A DNA stretch of 10,227 nt from an uncultured Ruminococcus sp. GTDB lineage: Bacteria > Bacillota > Clostridia > Oscillospirales > Ruminococcaceae. The position numbers and the translations under genes were made by a program. The DNA lies in contig CAMBJF010000074.1 in assembly GCA_945867875.1 (NCBI GenBank), positions 1-10,227 on the forward strand. Direction: 5' to 3'. The notes beneath the pieces are model-generated. The model was not told the origin of the DNA. It was given only the letters and a program-made list of their open reading frames with translations, and made no database searches. This document shows, in pieces, positions 1 through 6,528 of this stretch; the first letter of the stretch is position 1; every line of letters begins with the position of its first letter.

Positions 1-427
1 ACTTCACCGCACAGGTGGAATTCGCCGTCTCGGACAGCTTAACTATCTTCACATCGCACTCAGCAGGAGTTTCGCTCTCGAAAACGGTGTATGTTTCCTC
101 GGCGTGGTCTATCATATCATCGACCACTCTTTCGCCGTTCACGTAAATTGCAATTCTCGCCTGATTGTCCTCATTGTCGGGCTTTTCGGCATTGTCATCG
201 CCTGCGATAACGACCTCAGCCTTTGTGCCGTTGAATGTAAACTCTGCTCCTGAGCCTGAAAAAGCCAGCCAAAGCATATCATCATCGGTGAGCATAGTTC
301 TGCCGAGAGCTTTCACATTTTCCGATGTGGGGGCATATGTGACAGGACCTTTCTCAGCCCCGCAGCCGGTCATTCCAACGGACATCATTCCTGCGCAGAT
401 AAGCGCAAAAAGCTTGTGTATATTCAT
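1..427 (-). CDS. Lipoprotein with CE2-type esterase N-terminal domain (partial, runs off the left edge)
   Basis: Only the first 142 codons are in the window. The start is the ATG at 427, preceded by an AAAGGAAA-type ribosome site. Residues 1-22 form a lipoprotein signal: a Lys near the start, a hydrophobic stretch and a lipobox-like MTGC with Cys22 as the probable lipidated residue, so the product should be anchored outside the cell. From about residue 36 the protein resembles the N-terminal beta-sandwich domain of carbohydrate esterase family 2 acetyl(xylan) esterases. The matching blocks are VKALGRT, WLAFSGSGAEFTFNGTKAE, ARIAIYVNGERVVDDMI and VKIVKLSE. In that family an SGNH hydrolase domain follows and removes acetyl groups from plant polysaccharide; here it would lie beyond position 1 and cannot be seen. 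The family call rests on recalled sequence resemblance. The gene follows the argF terminator, so it is probably not part of the arginine pathway. Confidence 0.8.
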   Translation of the reverse strand, partial: MNIHKLFALICAGMMSVGMTGCGAEKGPVTYAPTSENVKALGRTMLTDDDMLWLAFSGSGAEFTFNGTKAEVVIAGDDNAEKPDNEDNQARIAIYVNGERVVDDMIDHAEETYTVFESETPAECDVKIVKLSETANSTCAVK

Positions 428-452
428 ATTGTAAGATTTCCTTTCATTTTGT

Positions 453-493
453 AAAAAAAGTCTCCTCCCGCCCAATTTGCGGCAGGGGGAGAC
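453..493 (-). terminator. Rho-independent terminator after argF
   Basis: Read on the minus strand, a 13-pair stem with one mismatch (GTCTCCCCCTGCC against GGGCGGGAGGAGAC) closes a short A/T-rich loop and is followed directly by seven T residues. It begins 15 bases after the argF stop codon and marks the end of the arginine transcript. It also separates the operon from the esterase-like lipoprotein gene, whose ATG is only about 26 bases further on. Confidence 0.9.
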
Positions 494-508
494 GTGAAAT
501 GCATTTGC

Positions 509-1420
509 TTATGACTTCATCAGCTTGACCATAACAGCCTTCTGAGCGTGGAGACGGTTCTCAGCCTCATCGAATATCTCGTCAGCGTGAGCCTCGAATA
601 CCTTTGCGGTAATTTCCTCCTCACGGTGAGCGGGCAGGCAGTGCTGAACCATAGCGTCACGCTTTGCGGCAGCCATAACTTCATCGTTTATCTGATAAAT
701 GCCCTCGAATACCTTGCGGCGGTCGGCAGCTTCGCCCTCCTGACCCATAGAAGCCCATACGTCAGTGAAGATAACATCAGCATTTGCAGCAGCCTCAACA
801 GGCTTGTCGGTAAGTGTGAACTTGTCGCCGTATGCCTTTGCAAAATCAAGAACAGTCCGGTCGGGATGATATCCCTCGGGGCACGCTGCGGAAACTTCCA
901 TACCAACGGTAAGACCGCCAACGATAAGGGAGTTTGCCATATTGTTTCCGTCGCCTATGTAGCACATTTTCAGTCCGTCGAACTGACCCTTGTACTCACG
1001 AACAGTCATAAGGTCTGCAAGTACCTGACAGGGGTGGCAGTAATCGGTAAGGCCGTTGATAATGGGGATATTTCCGAACTGAGAAAGGTCCTCAACTTCC
1101 TTCTGAGCGAATGTACGTATCATAATTCCGTCAAGATAACGGGAAAGAACACGTGCAGTATCCTGAACAGGCTCTCCACGGCCTATCTGGAGGTCACGGG
1201 AGGAAAGGAAGAGAGCGTTTCCGCCAAGCTGATACATACCAGTCTCAAATGAAACACGGGTACGTGTGGAGGACTTCTGGAAGATCATTCCGAGAGTCTT
1301 GCCCTCAAGGTGACGGTGGGGAATGTTGTGCTTGAGCTCGTACTTGAGCTGGTCTGCAAGGTTTAAGATATCAATGATATCAGCCTTGGAAAGATCGGAC
1401 ATTTTAAGCAGGTGCTTCAT
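509..1420 (-). CDS. argF: Ornithine carbamoyltransferase
   Basis: This enzyme converts ornithine and carbamoyl phosphate to citrulline in the cytoplasm, the sixth step counted from acetylglutamate formation. At 303 residues the protein has the normal length. All class motifs are visible: the carbamoyl-phosphate loop SSTRTR (residues 50-55), HPCQ (129-132), the ornithine-binding DVWASMG segment (220-226), which separates it from aspartate carbamoyltransferase, and HCLPAHR (260-266) with the catalytic Cys261. The ATG at 1420 has a strong GGAGGT ribosome site at 1429-1434, 8 bases upstream. It is the last gene of the cluster, 33 bases after argD and followed by a strong terminator. The anabolic role follows from its neighbours; no arcA or arcC is present to suggest the arginine deiminase pathway. 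Confidence 0.97.
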   Translation of the reverse strand: MKHLLKMSDLSKADIIDILNLADQLKYELKHNIPHRHLEGKTLGMIFQKSSTRTRVSFETGMYQLGGNALFLSSRDLQIGRGEPVQDTARVLSRYLDGIMIRTFAQKEVEDLSQFGNIPIINGLTDYCHPCQVLADLMTVREYKGQFDGLKMCYIGDGNNMANSLIVGGLTVGMEVSAACPEGYHPDRTVLDFAKAYGDKFTLTDKPVEAAANADVIFTDVWASMGQEGEAADRRKVFEGIYQINDEVMAAAKRDAMVQHCLPAHREEEITAKVFEAHADEIFDEAENRLHAQKAVMVKLMKS

Positions 1421-1453
1421 ATTGGTTTACCTCCGTTGTATTTTCTATATTAT

Positions 1454-2623
1454 TTATGCAAGCAGCTCTTTCAGTATCTCCATACCCTTGTCAATTTCCT
1501 CATATGTGATAGTGAGGGGGGGCAGGAAACGAAGCTTATCCTTTGCAGTGAGAATGAGCAGACCCTTTTCGGCAGCAGCGCTAAGTATATCGGCAGCCTT
1601 CTTGGTTTTGAGCCTTACGCCCATCATAAGACCGAGACCGTCAACGCCCTCCACCTCGGGAATTTCCATAAGCTTCTTTCTGAAATATTCGCCCTTCGCC
1701 TTGACCTCATCAAGGAAACCCTTTTCCGTAACTCTGTCAAGAACGGCATTTGCTCCTGCGCAGGCAATGGGATTTCCGCCGAATGTTGAGCCGTGAGTGC
1801 CCTTTGAAAGTACCTCCGCACACTTTTCCGAAGCAAGGCAAGCACCCATAGGAACGCCGCCTGCAATACCCTTTGCAAGTGTGGTGATGTCGGGCTTTAC
1901 GCCGTACTGCTCAGAGGTGAGGAATGTGCCTGTTCTGCCAACTCCTGTCTGGACTTCATCGGCAACAGTAAGGATATCATTCTCGCCGCAGAGCCTGAAT
2001 ATCTCAGTCACAAAATCCTTGTCAAGAGAATTAACGCCGCCCTCGCCCTGAACAAACTCGAACATAACGGCGCAGATAGTCTTGTCCTCGGCAATGAGCT
2101 TTCTCAGAGCGTCAATGTCATTTGCGGGAACATTCACAAAGCCCTCAACAAAGGGGAAAAAGTAGTTGTGGAAAACCTCCTGACCTGTTGCGGACAAGGT
2201 GGCAATAGTCCTTCCGTGGAAGGAGTTCACAAGGGTAACGATAGTGTGGCGACCCTTGCCGTACTTGTCAAAGGAATATTTTCTTGCGATCTTTATTGCG
2301 CATTCATTTGCCTCAGCGCCCGAATTGCCGAAGAAAACATTGGTATAGCCCGCAGTTTCGCAGAGACGTGCGGCAAAATCAGCCTGAACCTTTGTGTAAA
2401 AATAGTTTGATGTGTGCTGAATGGAGCGAACCTGTGCGCAGACGGCATCAGCCCATTTATCATCGCAGTAACCGAGGGAATTTGTTCCGATACCGCTGCC
2501 GAAATCTATGTACTCCTTGCCGTTTTCGTCCACAGCCTCACGTCCGCTGCCCTTTTCAAGAACGATAGGCAGTCTGCCGTAGGTGTGCATAACGTGTTCG
2601 TTAAATTTATCTATGGTTGACAT
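1454..2623 (-). CDS. argD: Acetylornithine aminotransferase (PLP-dependent)
   Basis: This enzyme transfers an amino group from glutamate to N-acetylglutamate semialdehyde, giving N-acetylornithine. The 389-residue protein is a class III (fold type I) aminotransferase. GNSGAEANE (99-107) forms the phosphate-binding turn, FHGRT lies at 135-139, and Glu189 precedes VQGEGG (191-196). DEVQTGVGRTG begins at Asp222, which should contact the PLP ring nitrogen. The Schiff-base lysine is Lys251 in TTLAKGIAGG, and TFGGNP (280-285) completes the active site. The usual EPVQGEGG reads EFVQGEGG here, a mild variant. The start at 2623 has AAGGAG 11 bases upstream. It lies 36 bases after argB with no terminator between, so it is in the same transcript. 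Related ornithine or GABA aminotransferases are possible by motif alone, but the cluster settles the role. Confidence 0.95.
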   Translation of the reverse strand: MSTIDKFNEHVMHTYGRLPIVLEKGSGREAVDENGKEYIDFGSGIGTNSLGYCDDKWADAVCAQVRSIQHTSNYFYTKVQADFAARLCETAGYTNVFFGNSGAEANECAIKIARKYSFDKYGKGRHTIVTLVNSFHGRTIATLSATGQEVFHNYFFPFVEGFVNVPANDIDALRKLIAEDKTICAVMFEFVQGEGGVNSLDKDFVTEIFRLCGENDILTVADEVQTGVGRTGTFLTSEQYGVKPDITTLAKGIAGGVPMGACLASEKCAEVLSKGTHGSTFGGNPIACAGANAVLDRVTEKGFLDEVKAKGEYFRKKLMEIPEVEGVDGLGLMMGVRLKTKKAADILSAAAEKGLLILTAKDKLRFLPPLTITYEEIDKGMEILKELLA

Positions 2624-2659
2624 TTATATCAGCTCCTTGCTCAAAATTATAAAATGAAA

Positions 2660-3529
2660 TTATACAAACTGAGTGCCGATGCCCTGACTTGTGAGCAGCT
2701 CAACGAGAATGGAGTGTGGAACTCTGCCGTCAATTATGCAGGTCTTTTTAACTCCACGTCTCACAGCCTCAACGCAGCAGTCAATTTTCGGAATCATACC
2801 GCCGCTGATGATGCCCTGTCTCTTCATAAAGGGCACTTCGCTGACCTGAACGGTGGGGATAAGAGTGTCGCTGTCGTCCTTGTCTTTGAGCAGTCCCACG
2901 ATATCGGTCATAAGGATAAGGTTTTCAGCCTTAAGCTCTGCGGCAATTCTTGAAGCGGCAGTGTCCGCATTGATGTTGTAGGTCTGACCCTTTTCATCGC
3001 AGGCAACAGTGGAAATAACTGGAACATATCCATTTGAAAGAGCATCAAGAATGGGTGCGGTGTTTATGCTGTCGATCTCGCCCACAAAACCAAGGTCAAC
3101 CTCACTTTCGATTTTGTGGCAGAGTATCATCTGACCGTCAATGCCGCACATACCGAGAGCCTTGCCGCCGTGCTGGGTAAGGTGGGAAACAAGCTCCTTG
3201 TTGACCTTTCCCGCAAGCACCATCTTAACGATATCCACAGTAGCCTCATCGGTGTATCTGAGACCGTTTATAAACTTGCTCTCGATGCCCACACGCTTAA
3301 GCATCTCGTTTATCTCAGGACCGCCGCCGTGAACGAGAACGGTCTTGATGCCAACAAGGTTTAAAAGCACGATATCGCTCATAACAGCGTCCTTGAGTTC
3401 CTCGTTGGTCATTGCGTTGCCGCCGTACTTGATGACAACTATCTTGTCATTGTATTTCTGTATGTAAGGCAGAGCATCTATCAGCACCTGCGAACGTATC
3501 TCGTTTGATATCATATTTTCGATGTCCAT
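2660..3529 (-). CDS. argB: Acetylglutamate kinase, probably arginine-sensitive
   Basis: This enzyme phosphorylates N-acetylglutamate with ATP. The 289-residue amino-acid-kinase-fold protein shows the ATP-site KYGGNAM (34-40, Lys34), HGGGPE (67-72), Arg91 for acetylglutamate binding, NINADTAA (185-192), Asp209 and GGMIPK (243-248, Lys248). About 25 residues precede the first strand (ALPYIQKYNDK), and the protein ends GIGTQFV. In this family an N-terminal helix of that kind together with a GIGT-type C-terminus is typical of arginine-inhibited hexamers, as opposed to the shorter insensitive E. coli type, so feedback inhibition by arginine is inferred. The ATG at 3529 lies one base after the stop of the preceding frame. 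Its AAAGGAG site (3542-3548) is inside the end of that frame, an arrangement typical of translational coupling. Confidence 0.96.
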   Translation of the reverse strand: MDIENMISNEIRSQVLIDALPYIQKYNDKIVVIKYGGNAMTNEELKDAVMSDIVLLNLVGIKTVLVHGGGPEINEMLKRVGIESKFINGLRYTDEATVDIVKMVLAGKVNKELVSHLTQHGGKALGMCGIDGQMILCHKIESEVDLGFVGEIDSINTAPILDALSNGYVPVISTVACDEKGQTYNINADTAASRIAAELKAENLILMTDIVGLLKDKDDSDTLIPTVQVSEVPFMKRQGIISGGMIPKIDCCVEAVRRGVKKTCIIDGRVPHSILVELLTSQGIGTQFV

Positions 3530-3530
3530 T

Positions 3531-3713
3531 TTAAATGTACTCTCCTTTTATAATGCGGTCAATGGTATCCGCAATTTTTACAGCGTCCTCACGGGGAAAC
3601 TCAAAGGTGTCAAAAAGATGGTTTCCGCTTTCAGCTCCTCTTTGGCTGAATAAGCATCTGATACCCTCAAAGCTGACATTCCAATAGCTGTCATTATCCG
3701 TAGGAAGTGTCAT
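3531..3713 (-). CDS. C-terminal half of the split PH-like protein (60-residue frame with its own possible start)
   Basis: This 60-residue soluble, acidic piece includes TDNDSYWNVSFEGI and a C-terminal helix-like FPREDAVKIADTIDRIIKG. It is in the same frame as the membrane half upstream, and 34 further sense codons (including VTDKRLLI) join it to the TGA. The ATG at 3713 has AAGGA 6 bases upstream, so an independent restart is physically possible. That start would cut a PH-like fold in the middle, so a stable separate protein seems unlikely. The segment just before this ATG looks short for a complete PH domain, possibly a small deletion. Even if its product is useless, translation of this frame may matter: it ends TAA one base before the argB ATG and contains the argB ribosome site, so it may feed ribosomes into argB. 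Confidence 0.5.
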   Translation of the reverse strand: MTLPTDNDSYWNVSFEGIRCLFSQRGAESGNHLFDTFEFPREDAVKIADTIDRIIKGEYI

Positions 3714-3815
3714 CGCTCTTCCTTGTTTTTCACCTTTATTAAGATATACCGCCTGAATTTTCCCAAGATATTTTATAAGCAGCCGCTTATCGGTGACGGC
3801 GATCCTGACACCTGT

Positions 3816-4145
3816 TCAGATAAATCCCGCTTTAAACAACAGAATTACCCCCACAAGGATATGAGGAAGCCCAAATACAGCCGCAAAAATATCAAGAGTG
3901 AAAAGTGCCGTCGACAGCCATACTGCCAGAAATGATACCCAGGCAACAGCAAAAAGCTTGTAAAAAATGCTGCCCTTTGCGCTCCTGCCCTGTGCGGAAT
4001 AAATTATCCTTTCATTCGGAAGAAGAGCCCTGCCGAAAGTACCGTCTTTGCTGTCGGGTGAATCCGCATAACCGTTTTCAAAAAAGCCAAGCTCCCTTTC
4101 GGTGTCCTCTCCCGTGAATGTCCCGTTCCTGCCATCGTCAGTCAT
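3816..4145 (-). CDS. N-terminal, membrane half of the split PH-like protein
   Basis: This frame encodes 109 residues from the ATG at 4145, which has AGAGG 6 bases upstream and lies 10 bases after the argJ stop. The open frame extends further upstream, but only as an off-frame shadow inside argJ. Residues 1-40 are acidic and polar (MTDDGRNG..., many Asp/Glu/Gly). Residues 41-52, LLPNERIIYSAQ, resemble the lead-in of PH-domain membrane proteins (a gene product that begins L-x-x-x-E-x-I). About 61-82 and 85-105 are two hydrophobic helices. The frame then stops at TGA directly after AGFI. The function is unknown. Its place inside the arginine operon implies co-transcription but not a metabolic role. 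If the TGA is a true stop, the product would be a small two-helix membrane protein lacking its soluble domain. Confidence 0.6.
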   Translation of the reverse strand: MTDDGRNGTFTGEDTERELGFFENGYADSPDSKDGTFGRALLPNERIIYSAQGRSAKGSIFYKLFAVAWVSFLAVWLSTALFTLDIFAAVFGLPHILVGVILLFKAGFI

Positions 4146-4155
4146 ACAGCACCTC

Positions 4156-5385
4156 TTATGAGCGATAATCTCCGTTAATCTTGACGTAATCATATGTAAG
4201 GTCGCAGCCCCAGGCGGTTGCCTGTGCATTTCCCTGATTAAGCTCAATGTAAATTTCAATTTCGTCCTCAGTGAGTATTTTCTTAGCCTCGTCCTCGGAG
4301 AAATCAACGCCTGCACCATTGCGGCATACTGCAATTCTGCCAGCCTTTGAGCCAAGGTCAACATCTACCTTGTTGATGTCAAAATCAGCCTCGGCATATC
4401 CGATAGCGCAGAGAACACGTCCCCAATTGGCGTCAGCGCCGAACATTGCGCACTTGAAAAGGGGTGAGCGGATAACGCTCTTTGCAACGATTATTGCGGT
4501 GTCAAGGTCGGGTGCGGAGGAGCAGATGCAGGTAAGGAGCTTTGTAGCGCCCTCGCCGTCCTTTGCAAGCATTCTTGTGAGATTTGCCATAACCTGATAA
4601 AGCGCCGCCTTGAAGGTGTCAAATTCAGCACCCTCAGCGGATATCTCAGCATTTCCCGCAAGACCGTTTGACATCAGCATACAGGTGTCATTTGTGGACT
4701 GGTCGCCGTCAACGGAAAGGCAGTTGTATGTAATTTTTACGATCTCGGAAAGTGCTTTCCGGAGCATTGGAGCGGAAACAGCGCAGTCGGTTGTGATAAA
4801 ATTAAGGGTAGTTGCCATATTGGGGTGTATCATACCGCTGCCCTTTGCCATACCGCCGAGGTGACATACCTTGCCGTCTATCTCAAATTCAACGGCATAT
4901 TCCTTTTTCACCGTATCGGTGGTCATAATAGCAGTTGCCGCCTCAACATTTCCCGTGTAGGAAAGCTTCTCCACAAGCTGGGGAACAGCCTTAACAATAG
5001 GTTCAATAGGCAGCACCTGACCGATAACGCCCGTGGAAGCAACGATTACCTCCTCAGGCTTGATACCCAGAGCGTCAGCCGCAAGACTGCACATTTTAAG
5101 AGCCTTTTCCTCGCCGTCAGCATTGCAGGTGTTGGCGTTCTTGGAATTAACGATAACAGCCTTAGCCTTGCCGCCGGACTTTTCCAGATTATTCTTTGTA
5201 ACGATAACAGGTGCGCCCTTTACCTTGTTGGAGGTGTAAACCCCCGCCGCACTGCACATAACGTCGGAAACGATAAGTGCGATATCGTTTTTCTTAGTGG
5301 GATTTTCCTTAATGGCGCAGTAAACGCCGCTTGCCTTAAAGCCTTTAGCGGCACAAACGCCGCCGTCGATAACCTTAAAATCCAT
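4156..5385 (-). CDS. argJ: Bifunctional ornithine acetyltransferase / N-acetylglutamate synthase
   Basis: ArgJ moves the acetyl group of N-acetylornithine onto glutamate, releasing ornithine and regenerating acetylglutamate. Many family members also use acetyl-CoA to start the cycle. From the ATG at 5385 the protein has 409 residues. It is made as a precursor that cleaves itself: PNMATTLNF carries the Ala191-Thr192 cleavage site, with Thr192 becoming the N-terminal nucleophile of the beta chain. Thr118-Gly119 in STGVIG supplies the oxyanion hole, DGEGATK (276-282) is conserved, and the C-terminus AWGCDLTYDYVKINGDYRS is typical. The frame stays open to a TTG at 5421, but that has no ribosome site, and family members usually begin near MDFKVIDGGVCAAKGF. 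No argA or argE is visible here, which fits ArgJ doing both jobs. The bifunctional activity is inferred from context and not directly readable. Confidence 0.95.
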   Translation of the reverse strand: MDFKVIDGGVCAAKGFKASGVYCAIKENPTKKNDIALIVSDVMCSAAGVYTSNKVKGAPVIVTKNNLEKSGGKAKAVIVNSKNANTCNADGEEKALKMCSLAADALGIKPEEVIVASTGVIGQVLPIEPIVKAVPQLVEKLSYTGNVEAATAIMTTDTVKKEYAVEFEIDGKVCHLGGMAKGSGMIHPNMATTLNFITTDCAVSAPMLRKALSEIVKITYNCLSVDGDQSTNDTCMLMSNGLAGNAEISAEGAEFDTFKAALYQVMANLTRMLAKDGEGATKLLTCICSSAPDLDTAIIVAKSVIRSPLFKCAMFGADANWGRVLCAIGYAEADFDINKVDVDLGSKAGRIAVCRNGAGVDFSEDEAKKILTEDEIEIYIELNQGNAQATAWGCDLTYDYVKINGDYRS

Positions 5386-5393
5386 ATCAATGA

Positions 5394-5399
5394 CCTTCT
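5394..5399 (-). promoter_or_regulatory. Ribosome binding site that fixes the argJ start
   Basis: AGAAGG lies 8 bases before the ATG at 5385. No comparable site precedes the in-frame TTG at 5421. This supports the shorter, 409-residue ArgJ. Confidence 0.7.
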
Positions 5400-5431
5400 T
5401 ATATTTGAGATTGTTTTCCAATTATATGCTG

Positions 5432-5500
5432 TGTAGGGGGCGGGTTTCTCGCCCCGTTAATTTACATTTGCAAAGCGGGACGGAAGACCCGTCCCCTACA
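5432..5500. repeat. 69-bp palindromic repeat element between argC and argJ
   Basis: The ends are inverted repeats: the left end reads TGTAGGGGGCGGGT and the right end, on the opposite strand, reads TGTAGGGGACGGGT (13 of 14 identical). Each arm also folds on itself: GGGCGGG TTTCTC GCCC on the left, ACGGGTCTTCCGTCCC on the right. The middle is A/T-rich. The design looks like a miniature mobile palindromic repeat (MITE-like), of the TGTAGGGGCGGG kind that I recall from intergenic regions of gut Clostridia. It fills much of the only wide gap in the argH-argF run. As RNA it would form a large hairpin without a T-run, so it is more likely a processing or stability element, or inert, than a terminator. 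No clear target-site duplication is visible. Confidence 0.7.
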
Positions 5501-5555
5501 ATAAAATGCAGAGTATAATACAATTTATAAAGCGTGCGAAAAAGGTACAGAAAAA

Positions 5556-6503
5556 TTATTCCAGTCCCGTGCCCTCATCAATGCCCATCATAATGTTCAT
5601 ACACTGAACAGCCGCACCGCTTGCACCCTTTCCAAGGTTGTCAAGCTGAGAGCAGAGAAGAACGTGGTCATCATTGCCGTAAACGAAAATTCTCAGCATA
5701 TTCGTGTCCGCAACGGTGTTTGAGAAAAGCTCGGCCGCTTCGGGCATACCCTCCGCACCGAAAGGCATCACCTGTACAAAATGCTCGCCTGCATAATGCT
5801 CGGATATCATCTCCCACACATCGTGAGCAGTCGCCTTTTTCGCCATAGTTCTCAGCTGAATTGGTATTGAAACCACCATTCCGTTGTAAAAATCGCCGAC
5901 AATGGGGCAGAAAACAGGAGGATAGGAAAGACCCGAAACAGCCATCATTTCCTTGACGTGCTTGTGGGTCTTGCCAAGGGAATATGCCCTTGTGCTTGAA
6001 AGCTGAACATCTCTGTTCTCGTCCTCATATCTTGCGATGAGCTTCTTGCCGCCGCCGCTGTAGCCCGAAATTGCGTGGCATATAACAGGGTGATAGGGAG
6101 CAAGCATTCCCGACTTCACCATAGGGTACATAATGCAGTTGAAGCCGCTTGCATAACAGCCGGGAACGGCAGTTCTCCTTGAAGCCGCAACAGCCTTTCT
6201 CTGCTCCTTTGAAAGCTCGGGCAGACCATATACCCAGTCGGGATTGGTTCTGTGAGCGGTGGACGCATCTATTATCTTGGTGTGGTCGTTCTCGACCAGT
6301 GAAACAGCCTCCACAGCCGCCGCATCGGGGAGACAGAGGAATGTATAGTCGGAAGCGTTTATGAGCTTTTTTCTCTCGGCAGCGTCCTTGCGCTTCTCCT
6401 CGGAAATTTCAAGTATCTCGATATCGCTGCGGTTCTTGAAACGGTCTGCAATTCGCAGTCCCGTTGTGCCCTCTTTGCCGTCAATAAAAATCTTGTATGC
6501 CAT
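5556..6503 (-). CDS. argC: N-acetyl-gamma-glutamyl-phosphate reductase, type 2
   Basis: This enzyme uses NADPH to reduce acetylglutamyl phosphate from ArgB to acetylglutamate semialdehyde. The protein has 315 residues, shorter than the ~340-350 of the common type 1 enzyme. The opening MAYKIFIDGKEGTTGLRI and the blocks FLCLPDAAAVEAVSL and IIDASTAHRT mark it as type 2. GKEGTTG (9-15) begins the nucleotide-binding fold. The catalytic cysteine is Cys116 in PGCYASG (114-120), and LGKGASGAA begins at 290. Two starts are possible: ATG at 6503 (10 bases after AAAGGA) and ATG at 6509 (only 4 bases after it). I prefer 6503 on spacing; the difference is two residues. It begins about 25 bases after argH and is followed by the 170-base gap with the palindromic repeat before argJ. 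Confidence 0.94.
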   Translation of the reverse strand: MAYKIFIDGKEGTTGLRIADRFKNRSDIEILEISEEKRKDAAERKKLINASDYTFLCLPDAAAVEAVSLVENDHTKIIDASTAHRTNPDWVYGLPELSKEQRKAVAASRRTAVPGCYASGFNCIMYPMVKSGMLAPYHPVICHAISGYSGGGKKLIARYEDENRDVQLSSTRAYSLGKTHKHVKEMMAVSGLSYPPVFCPIVGDFYNGMVVSIPIQLRTMAKKATAHDVWEMISEHYAGEHFVQVMPFGAEGMPEAAELFSNTVADTNMLRIFVYGNDDHVLLCSQLDNLGKGASGAAVQCMNIMMGIDEGTGLE

Positions 6504-6528
6504 TTTCATTATTTCCTTTCAGAAGAAA

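Larger units (their letters stand above)
3531..4145 (-). pseudogene. Membrane protein with PH-like domain, split by an in-frame TGA
   Basis: Between argJ and argB a single reading frame of 204 sense codons is interrupted once, by a TGA at codon 110 (3816-3818). Reading on from that TGA to the stop at 3531 meets no other stop codon, and the protein remains coherent across the break: two membrane segments, then TGVRIAVTDKRLLIKYLG and a further ~75 residues. Two membrane helices followed by a V-T-D-K-R-x-x-I strand is the layout of bacterial PH-domain (YdbS/YdbT-like) membrane proteins. The simplest reading is one ancestral gene broken by a nonsense mutation. A sequencing error, genuine expression as two pieces, or readthrough are alternatives. 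The two halves are described separately. Confidence 0.6.

Noticed and set aside
3790..3818. Selenocysteine decoding of the TGA, with the imperfect hairpin GGTG...CACC starting 4 bases downstream
   Set aside because: The stem has mismatches and is short, no selenium-related gene is nearby, and PH-like membrane proteins are not known selenoproteins. A nonsense mutation or sequencing error is simpler.
5386..5421. TTG start giving ArgJ 12 more residues
   Set aside because: There is no ribosome site before the TTG, while the ATG at 5385 has AGAAGG at 8 bases and gives the usual family N-terminus.
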